Of a stretch of 13,163 nt of DNA, positions 7,432 through 13,163 are shown in pieces. This stretch comes from Ramicandelaber brevisporus. Taxonomy: Eukaryota; Kickxellomycota; Ramicandelaberales; Ramicandelaberaceae. Below the pieces are notes generated by a model that ran no database searches, had not been told where the DNA came from, and saw only the letters and a program-made list of their open reading frames with translations. The DNA lies in NCBI GenBank assembly GCA_025201865.1, contig MU603254.1, forward strand, positions 1 to 13,163. The letters are read 5' to 3'. The first letter of the stretch is position 1. The number at the start of each line of letters is the position of its first letter. A program made the translations under genes and the position numbers.

Positions 7432-7588
7432 GGATCCATCCGCTGTTTGTCAGCTGGCCGCAGCCGTGCTAGTTGCTCCGTCGCATATAGTCAAGAGTGT
7501 CACGAGCATCAAGAGTGCATTTTCTCTTGCGCACACGCACACACACGCACTGCGGACCAAATGCCAAGCCTGCAGGCACCCAGACATG

Positions 7589-7748
7589 GAACAGCCTATG
7601 TTAGAACAGCCTATGTTAGAACAGTGTGTTGGAACAGTGTCGGAGCAGTGTGTGACGGAACAGCTAATGTTGGAACAGCTAATGTTAGAACAGTTGTGTC
7701 GGAACATTTGTGTCGGAACCGTGTGTGTTGGAACAGTTTATGTCAGCG
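7589..7748. repeat. GAACAG minisatellite, about 11 units of 11-18 bp
   Basis: Units begin with gaacag (or gagcag, gaacat, gaaccg) and usually end in a gtt/gtc-type tail. Unit lengths in order are 15, 15, 13, 11, 15, 15, 15, 14, 14, 15 and about 18 bp. The lengths shift the reading frame repeatedly, which argues against the overlapping open frames being proteins. Confidence 0.88.
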
Positions 7749-7898
7749 ATTGGTCCGCATTAGGCACGCATTAGACAACCGCTCGGCCGTGCACCTCTTG
7801 GCATATCGAGATCAGCTCTGCTGCAGCAGTACCCTGCACCGGCAGACTATTCCAAGCCGCGGCAGAAGGCAGATTTAGATTCACAAGCACTAAATCTG

Positions 7899-8111
7899 GC
7901 ACAGTGACACAGTCAGGCACATTCACGCACAGTGACACAATTAGGCACGATCACGCACAGTCAGGCACAGTCACGCACAGTGAGGGACATTCACGCACAC
8001 TCAGATTGCATCTGAGTTAATCAGACACAACCAGTTGCAATCAGGCTCAGTCATGTGCAATTTGAGCTAATCAGACACAGCCAGACACAGTCAGACACAG
8101 TCAGAAACAAC
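7899..8111. repeat. Degenerate 10-bp repeat array (gcacagtcac-type)
   Basis: The first part (7899 to about 7998) consists of 10-bp units such as gcacagtcag, gcacattcac and gcacgatcac, some extended to 18 bp. After a degenerate stretch it resumes as cagacacagt units up to about 8111. A 10-bp period is close to one helical turn, so motifs line up on one face of the DNA. Confidence 0.8.
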
Positions 8112-8324
8112 CAATGTTCCGCGATCGCTCCAAGCAGAGCAGCGGTCCCCAGGTGCCAAGCAAACACACTTCGCGGTGCTGGAACAGCGATATGTGGGGG
8201 CATTTGTCAAATCAAGCGCGGATCCGCTCGGATGTCGCGGAGAGTGCGGATGGAAAGGTGGACAGGTGGAAAGGTGGGCAGATTCTGAAAGGGCATTGGT
8301 GGCAGTGACATTTCTGGCGATGAA

Positions 8325-8456
8325 GATGGCAGTGACGGTGGTGATGGCAGTGGTGATGACAACGACGGTTGTGCTGACAGTGCTGACAATCGTGATGGCG
8401 GTGATGACAGTGGCGATAACAGTAGTGGCGGCGACGATGGTGGCGATGGTGACAGC
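8325..8456. repeat. GTGATGGCA-type triplet tract upstream of a TATA box
   Basis: This tract is built from gtg, atg, gcg, aca and gac triplets, often in 9-bp groups such as gtgatggca. It ends about 10 bp before the TATA box of the crystallin-like gene. It keeps a long frame open by its triplet nature, but that frame has no ATG-supported start and no domain. Confidence 0.75.
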
Positions 8457-8465
8457 AAAGTGCGG

Positions 8466-8473
8466 TATAAAAG
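8466..8473 (+). promoter_or_regulatory. TATA box of the crystallin-like gene
   Basis: A canonical TATAAAAG lies 222 bp before the ATG at 8688. The interval contains no ATG and is rich in cattc/catcc pyrimidine repeats, so scanning ribosomes would first meet the ATG at 8688. Confidence 0.75.
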
Positions 8474-8687
8474 GGCCACATCATTTGGCTCGTCCAGTCT
8501 GCATTTCGAGCTGCTTTCCATCATCATTGCCATCACATCGCCGTCCAGTCTACCTGACAAGACTCATCTGCTCGCGCATTCATCTGTTCGCGCATTCATC
8601 TACTGACCTGCTGACTTGCTCAACCACCCACTGATTCATCCACCCATCCACTCACTGATTCATCCAGTTCGCGCTTCCATACACATC

Positions 8688-9056
8688 ATGAAGGTCTCCG
8701 CCGCTGCTCTCGCCCTGTCCGCCGCCACCGCCGCCGTCGTGTCTGCCGGTACTAAGCCAAACGGTGGCTTGCTGTCGCTCTTCTCGGGGCCAGGATTCAC
8801 CGGCAGCGCCGCCATGATGGCCCTGGCCTTCAACGACCCGAGCTCCGAGTGTGTTTCGTTCAGCAGCTTCGACAACATTGCGCTGTCAGCCAAGTGGAAC
8901 ATCAACGCCGATTCTGGCGCCACCATCACGTTCACGGAGAATGCGGACTGCACCGGCGCCTCCAAGACGTGGATCATTGCGGACAAGGACTTCCCCACCA
9001 ACTTTGAGCTCGACGGCCTGAAGGGCAAGATCTCCGCGGCGCGCATTCGCTACTAA
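8688..9056 (+). CDS. Small secreted beta/gamma-crystallin-like protein
   Basis: This 122-residue protein has a signal peptide at 1-20 (MKVSAAALALSAATAAVVSA) and a mature part of about 100 residues. The mature sequence resembles a single beta/gamma-crystallin-type domain: an early aromatic-glycine segment (LLSLFSGPGFTGS, 28-40), a central Cys55 before a serine-rich turn, a second strand set with Cys88 (ENADCTGASKTW), and a final basic-hydrophobic strand (KISAARIRY). The two cysteines could form one disulfide. Such folds occur in secreted microbial proteins, sometimes binding calcium and sometimes in inhibitor families, so the molecular role is open. The ATG at 8688 is the first after the TATA box; the longer frame from 8616 would start at TTG. 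The fold call is from pattern only. Confidence 0.8.
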   Translation: MKVSAAALALSAATAAVVSAGTKPNGGLLSLFSGPGFTGSAAMMALAFNDPSSECVSFSSFDNIALSAKWNINADSGATITFTENADCTGASKTWIIADKDFPTNFELDGLKGKISAARIRY

Positions 9057-10192
9057 GAGCTGGCTCTCGGTCTTCCGTGTCCTGCTCCGTTTCTTCCTCC
9101 TCTTGCTTTCTTTCTTGCTTTCTTCCTTTTTCTTTGTTTGTTTGTTCTTCATTTGCCCCTCTCTCATTTCACACTTCATCATTTGTGATCCTGTGTGAAC
9201 ATATGCAATCGTGTGTGAACATCCTTAAGCATTGTTCATTTTCTTTAAACATAGTCCCGTTCCAAGCTTGCGATGAGCGCAGAATCCAAGGTTGCGATGA
9301 GTGACGAGCGCAAGCATTTGTTGATTGCAAGTCCAAGCACTCGTGATGGCTAGCGGACGCACGCTCTAGATGATGGATTCATACACCGCCAGAGCCAGTC
9401 AGAGCAAAGATGAAGGAGGGTGGCGAAATGGAAGTGGAAATGGAGATGGAGATGGAGTGGAAATGAATATGGAGGTGGAAAGAATACAAGGCAAGCGGCA
9501 TCTCCGTGGCAATGCTCGTCATGAAAATAGCCAGAAGCAGCATGCGCGATGAATGTGGAGCACTTGGCGGCGTGCCGTATCACACTGGAAACAGTACAAA
9601 CAGCATAGAACACAAACAGCGAACTTCAAACAGCAAACAACAAACAACACAAACAGCACATACAGTACGTGCAACAGATATCAGACAACACATATCAGAC
9701 ACAGGCTGGCGCTGTTCTCGGCATTTCACGATACCCCTAATCCTCCTCCTTCCCCAATGCTGCCCAATCGAACCCATGCAGCCATGCAGCCATGCACACG
9801 AGATGCTCGCTACCACTTTACTGTGGGACTGTTGGCGACACAGCAGAGCCGCCGTGACTGACTCGTTGTGCTATTTCTGCTCCTGTCGTATGCCAGCCAG
9901 CCAGCCAGCACAAACACTACAACCAGCACAACATGCACAAACACCACCACTTGGCACTGCTGGCGCGGGTCGCTCGCCGCTCCTCTGCGCTGCTCTGTGG
10001 TGCACTGTGTTGTGTCTTGCTGCCGCGCTGCCGCTGTCGCATTGCTTCCCTTTTTGTTGGCCAGGCTGACTGTGCGACACCAGTCAGGAAGGCACAGCCA
10101 GGAAGGCGGACGGCGAGCGCGTGGCTCCGAAGGCGAGTGTGGCGATGCTTTTGCGCGAGTGGCATCGGCTGGCTGCTCGCGGTCGGCTGTGG
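9057..10192. other. Spacer with low-complexity tracts, no supported gene
   Basis: The spacer begins with a pyrimidine-rich 3' flank (9070-9180, cttt-type). A 24-25-bp direct repeat around 'ttgcgatgag' follows at about 9265-9315, then a purine-rich GGAGATGGA tract at about 9410-9485 and an AAACAGC/AAACAAC tract at about 9590-9670. Several frames of 100-190 codons are open on both strands (for example across 9506-10271), but they overlap each other, follow simple-sequence composition and show no domain. Confidence 0.55.
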
Positions 10193-10200
10193 TATAAATG
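10193..10200 (+). promoter_or_regulatory. TATA box of the Gly-X-Y protein gene
   Basis: TATAAATG lies 284 bp before the ATG at 10477. From about 10215 to the start codon there is no ATG. The leader is made of short CA-rich repeats (cacgcaagta, cattcgcatatcagta), much like the leader of the crystallin-like gene. Confidence 0.7.
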
Positions 10201-10476
10201 CGATGCTGGGAGGTCAGCAGCCGTTTCTCTTGTCCTTGGTGCTCTTTGTCTTCGAACGAATACACACTCACTCAAGCACACACCAGCACGCAAGTACAAG
10301 CACGCAAGTACGCAAGCGCATCAACCCGCCAGCTCGCTAGCACATTTGCACATTCGCATATCAGTACATTCGCATATCAGCAAACAAGCACGTCCGTACA
10401 TTCGTACATCTGCTCATCAGCACATTCAACTTTGACACAGACTAGATTATCTGCACCGCATTATCCATCACCAGCA

Positions 10477-10971
10477 ATGAAGTTCTCGCTCGTTGTCCTC
10501 CTCTTTGCGCTCCTCGCGCTCATCGCCACCACTGGCGCTGCCCCAATTCCGCAAGACGATGCCGGCGCCATGGCCGCAGCGGAAGCACCGATTCCAGCTG
10601 CTCCTCCCGCCGACATCCCGCCACCGGCAATGGCGCCAGCCGCTCACCCAGCCGGACCGCGCGGCATTCCTCGCGCAGGCATGAAGGGTCGCGCAGGCAT
10701 GAAGGGCCGTGGTGGAATGAAAGGACGTGGTGGACCGAAGGGTCGCCTCGGGCCAAAGGGCCACGGCGGACCACGCGGCGCGCGTCCACACGGACCACAC
10801 CGGAAGATGGGACCGCGCGGCGTCGGCAAGAAGACGGGACCGCACGGCCGCGGCAGTCGGATGGGCATGCATGGCAAGGGCCGCGCTGGTCCGCATGGCA
10901 AGGCTGGTCGTCGTCCAGTTGGTCGTGCCGCTGGCCGTCCTGCTGGTCGTCCTGCTGGCCGTCGCGCGTAA
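10477..10971 (+). CDS. Secreted, extremely basic Gly-X-Y / Gly-Arg repeat protein
   Basis: This 164-residue protein has a clear signal peptide (MKFSLVVLLFALLALIATTG, cleavage near 21-22), an Ala/Pro-rich stretch with the only mature acidic residues (23-58), and a basic repeat region (60-164) with no Asp, Glu, Cys or aromatic residue. Residues 68-103 are 12 consecutive Gly-X-Y triplets (GMK GRA GMK GRG and so on), the periodicity of a collagen triple helix. The frame then loosens into GPR/GPHGR motifs and ends in AGRP repeats. I do not recognise a family. Possible roles are binding of anionic partners (cell wall, nucleic acid, membranes) or a collagen-like stalk; both are inference. The split into an acidic-residue-bearing front and a basic tail could mean pro-region and mature peptide. 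The repeats are imperfect at DNA level, which suggests selection on protein. Confidence 0.82.
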   Translation: MKFSLVVLLFALLALIATTGAAPIPQDDAGAMAAAEAPIPAAPPADIPPPAMAPAAHPAGPRGIPRAGMKGRAGMKGRGGMKGRGGPKGRLGPKGHGGPRGARPHGPHRKMGPRGVGKKTGPHGRGSRMGMHGKGRAGPHGKAGRRPVGRAAGRPAGRPAGRRA

Positions 10972-11842
10972 AGCACTTCGCCGTGTTTCATCACCAGCAC
11001 TGCACAAACTGCGCTCCCTTTCCAGCATGACACACATCCCACTACACATTGCATACACATATCGCATATACACATCGCATTGACACAAACTGCATTACTG
11101 CATTACTGCATTACACACAAACTGCATTGACACAGCATTGACTCAACCTTCGCATCTGCATTGACTTTCCTCACTTGGTCTCGTGCCACTTCTTTTGTTT
11201 CTCTTCACATCTTTTGTTTCTCTTCACATCTTTTCCATCTTCACCTTCATCACCCGCTGCACCACACTTGCCTTTTCCTCTCCCGTTCACTGCATCACAC
11301 TTCTCTTTTCACCTTCACCATCCACTGCAATACTCATTCGTTCACCATCCGCTGCATCACACTTGCTTTCTTTCTTTCCTCATTCGCTGCATCTCATTCC
11401 ATTCCATTCCATCGCATTCCATTCTATTCTGCCTTCATTCATCCTTGCATTTTAAAGAAACTGGCCAAAGTACTACACAGCATCAGACAGCATCCAAATG
11501 TATCAAGAAGTTGCATATCGAATTCAGCCGGTGGTCGATCGTGTCAAAGAGAGTTGAAAGTGTTCGACACGAGTTCATCTGCACCAAAGAGTATCCAGCT
11601 GTATGTACCAGCATTCAAAGATATTCAAAGAGCATTCAACTATGTAACAGCATTCAAAGGTATTAAAGGGTATTCATAGAAGATTCAAACGTATTCAAAG
11701 GTGTCTAAGAATATCAAAGAGAATGCAAAAGTAGTCAATAGTATCAAAGAGAATGCAACAGACTCTCGCGAGCACTCAAATGTATTCAAGCGGATTCAAA
11801 CGTGTTCAAGCGGATTCAAATGTACTACCGCGTACTGTCACT
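10972..11842. other. Repeat-rich spacer between convergent genes
   Basis: No gene is supported. In order it holds CA-rich tracts with three actgcatta units (about 11090-11114), a 19-bp tandem pair (11192-11229), a pyrimidine-rich region with cattc/attcc pentamers (about 11230-11445), and a degenerate TATTCAAAG array (about 11618-11825). An open frame across 11161-11679 follows this composition and begins at TTG. Confidence 0.6.
11618..11825. repeat. Degenerate TATTCAAAG repeat array
   Basis: Variants of tattcaaag, gattcaaacg and atcaaagagaatgcaa recur every 9-18 bp. The clearest copy is a ~17-18-bp unit, 'gttcaagcggattcaaa', at about 11780-11820. It runs directly towards the 28-bp array at 11843. 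Confidence 0.7.
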
Positions 11843-11914
11843 CAAGCTGCATCTACAGCGTATCACCGGCCAAGCTGCATCCACAGCGTATAGTCAACCA
11901 AGCTGCATCTACAG
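11843..11914. repeat. 28-bp tandem repeat overlapping the LYC1-like stop codon
   Basis: Units start at 11843, 11871 and 11899, each beginning caagctgcatc(t/c)acagc; the third is partial. The CTA at 11909-11911 in the third unit is the reverse complement of the TAG stop of the acetyltransferase gene. The first unit has the same CTA, the second has CCA. The array may have grown outward from the end of the gene. Confidence 0.85.
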
Positions 11915-13096
11915 CCAGGTGTGGCGCTCGTTGCACATCCACTCGACGCTCTGCGAGCCGTGCGCGGCGCCGTACACTGCGAGCCCCGGGACGTTGTTCT
12001 CGTACTCCTTGACGGCGAGCGACGGCGTGTACTCCTTGCCCGACACGGTGGTCAGCCGCAGGCCGGCACACGCGTCCGCAATGCCGTCCAGCCCGGCCTC
12101 CGTCTCGCACCAGAAGATCACCTCGTCAAAGCCAAACTCGCTTGCCTCGGCCAGTGCGGCGTGCAGCAGCTGCGCCAGCTCGCCGGCTGTGCTGTAGCGA
12201 GCGCGCAGCACCACCAGCACGTTCTCGGCGGGGCTGTGCGTCCAGATGACAAACGCGTCGGGGCTGGCGGTCAGCTGCGCGCCGACGCTGGCCATCGCCG
12301 GCTTGCCCAGCAGCTCGGCATAGTAGATGTATCTCGCCCAGTGCCACGGGAAGCTGACGGCGTCGGGCAGCAGCAGGAACCTGGGGCTGTGCGAGCTGGT
12401 AGCGGCGGCGCGGAGGTCGGCCAGCAGCAGCTCGCAGTCGCGCTGGCACACGCCGACGGTGTCGCTCGGGCTCAGCAGCCTGACGCCGTCCGGCACCGCA
12501 ATGTCGGCCACCACCAGCGGCGACGGCGCGGCGACGTGCGTGCGCCAGTTCGCGTACGACCGCCAGTGGAAGCGCTCGTACCACGCCTTGCCGACCTTGG
12601 AGCACAGCACCGAGCCCACCACGCAGCCGGGCTGCGCGCTCAGCACGCGGGTCTGCAGCGTCTCGATCATGATCGACGCGTATCCGTTGCTGCGCTTCGC
12701 GACGGGACAGAACACGCCGCCGAGGTTCTCGGCCCACCCGAGCGAGACATCGCCGGCGGCAGCAAGCGCGGCAGCTCGGCGGAACGTCTCGCAGCCGGCC
12801 AGGATGTCGAGCGTGTCGGGATCGTCGGCCGGCACGAGCACCCACGCGATGTAGCCGCGGCCGCGTCCGGTCGACGGCTGCTGCTCGCACAGGAGCTCCT
12901 CGCGGCGCACGTACTGGTCGTCGGTCATGAACGCCTTCCACGCGAGCGCGGCGTTGCGGCGGAGTGCGAGCGTCTGAGCGGGCGATGCCTGGCGCAGCAC
13001 GAGGTGCGTGCCGTCGGGCAGCGTGCGTGTCGCTGGATATGCCGCGCTGTAGACGGGAGCCGGCGCAGGCCAGGCGGGGTAGCGAGTGGTGGTCAT
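11909..13096 (-). CDS. LYC1-like lysine N6-acetyltransferase (GNAT fold)
   Basis: This 395-residue protein resembles the fungal LYC1 family, whose Yarrowia member acetylates free lysine at N6 in lysine breakdown. The N-terminal half has the family pattern: RREELL (64-69), ILAGCETFRRAA (98-109), then the GNAT acetyl-CoA motif FCPVAKRSNGYAS with R135-x-x-G138-x-A140, and GSVLCSKVGKAWYERFHW (161-178). The C-terminal half (about 205-395) fits the LYC1 C-terminal region with its aromatic WHWARYIYYAELLGK block (251-265). The length is normal and the frame uninterrupted. The ATG at 13096 is the only good start; directly upstream are TGT and GGT triplet runs. Transcription converges on the Gly-X-Y gene, and the stop lies inside a 28-bp repeat. 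Codons are very GC-rich. The exact acetyl acceptor in this organism is not certain. Confidence 0.85.
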   Translation of the reverse strand: MTTTRYPAWPAPAPVYSAAYPATRTLPDGTHLVLRQASPAQTLALRRNAALAWKAFMTDDQYVRREELLCEQQPSTGRGRGYIAWVLVPADDPDTLDILAGCETFRRAAALAAAGDVSLGWAENLGGVFCPVAKRSNGYASIMIETLQTRVLSAQPGCVVGSVLCSKVGKAWYERFHWRSYANWRTHVAAPSPLVVADIAVPDGVRLLSPSDTVGVCQRDCELLLADLRAAATSSHSPRFLLLPDAVSFPWHWARYIYYAELLGKPAMASVGAQLTASPDAFVIWTHSPAENVLVVLRARYSTAGELAQLLHAALAEASEFGFDEVIFWCETEAGLDGIADACAGLRLTTVSGKEYTPSLAVKEYENNVPGLAVYGAAHGSQSVEWMCNERHTWL

Positions 13097-13120
13097 CTCG
13101 GTGTGCAGAGCGAGATGGCT

Positions 13121-13121
13121 G

Positions 13122-13153
<32 letters not shown>

Positions 13154-13163
13154 GGTGGTGGTG
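13121..13163. repeat. TGT and GGT trinucleotide runs upstream of the LYC1-like gene
   Basis: About six TGT triplets are followed by at least eight GGT triplets up to the window edge. They begin about 25 bp before the start codon, so they fall in the 5' leader or core promoter, reading as CAC/CCA and ACA runs in the gene's sense direction. The true length is cut by the edge. Confidence 0.9.

Noticed and set aside
7430-7774. ATG-started 114-codon frame containing an EQPML-type pentapeptide repeat (and a CSNIS-type repeat on the opposite strand)
   Set aside because: The peptide repeats are translations of the GAACAG minisatellite, whose unit lengths (11-18 bp) break frame. The rest has no domain.
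7304-8111. Possible CRISPR array
   Set aside because: Repeats are directly adjacent with no unique spacers, there are no cas genes, and the host is evidently eukaryotic.
8176-8634. Long frame with a Val/Met/Ala-rich hydrophobic stretch resembling a membrane segment
   Set aside because: It starts at GTG, its hydrophobic part is the GTG/ATG triplet tract, and it runs across the TATA box of the real gene at 8688.
11161-11679. 172-codon frame rich in His, Ser and Phe
   Set aside because: It starts at TTG and is translated from cattc/cacc pyrimidine repeats. Other frames over the same region are also open.

Overview
The window looks like nuclear DNA from a filamentous fungus. It carries a microsomal-type cytochrome P450 with the fungal hinge 'YNRYFHPLRHIPGPLW', a LYC1-type lysine acetyltransferase (a fungal family), and several small secreted proteins. 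The genes have GC-rich codons, show no obvious introns, and sit in repeat-rich spacers with clear TATA boxes about 160-285 bp before the start codon. The style suggests an early-diverging lineage such as Kickxellomycotina, but the sequence alone does not prove that. I saw no rRNA, tRNA, CRISPR or transposase gene.

Layout. Positions 1-82 (minus) hold the first 27 codons of an Old Yellow Enzyme (OYE) paralogue that runs off the left edge. A complete P450 follows at 2050-503 (minus), upstream of that OYE in transcription order. A more AT-rich central block (about 2560-5140) holds an 8-cysteine, lysine-rich secreted protein (3453-3001, minus) and a 67-residue Ala/Thr-rich small protein with a strong-looking promoter (4669-4872, plus). 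At 5143-5271 lies the last 42 codons of a second P450 copy, followed on the plus strand by a complete class III-type OYE (5562-6995).

The main structural point is an inverted duplication. Positions 1-631 are the reverse complement of 5143-5643, covering the P450 3' end, the P450-OYE spacer and the OYE start. The left arm carries an extra 124-bp tandem duplication. P450 followed by OYE therefore appears to be a duplicated two-gene unit, with the right copy cut within the P450. The two enzymes, a monooxygenase and an ene-reductase, could act on a shared substrate; this is inference from position only.

The right half holds several minisatellites (32-bp units at 7304-7431, roughly 11-15-bp units at 7589-7748, 10-bp units at 7899-8111, triplet tracts at 8325-8456). 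It also holds a beta/gamma-crystallin-like secreted protein (8688-9056) and a secreted, extremely basic Gly-X-Y/Gly-Arg protein (10477-10971). Beyond a further repeat-rich spacer comes the LYC1-like acetyltransferase (13096-11909, minus). A 28-bp tandem repeat beside it overlaps its stop codon.
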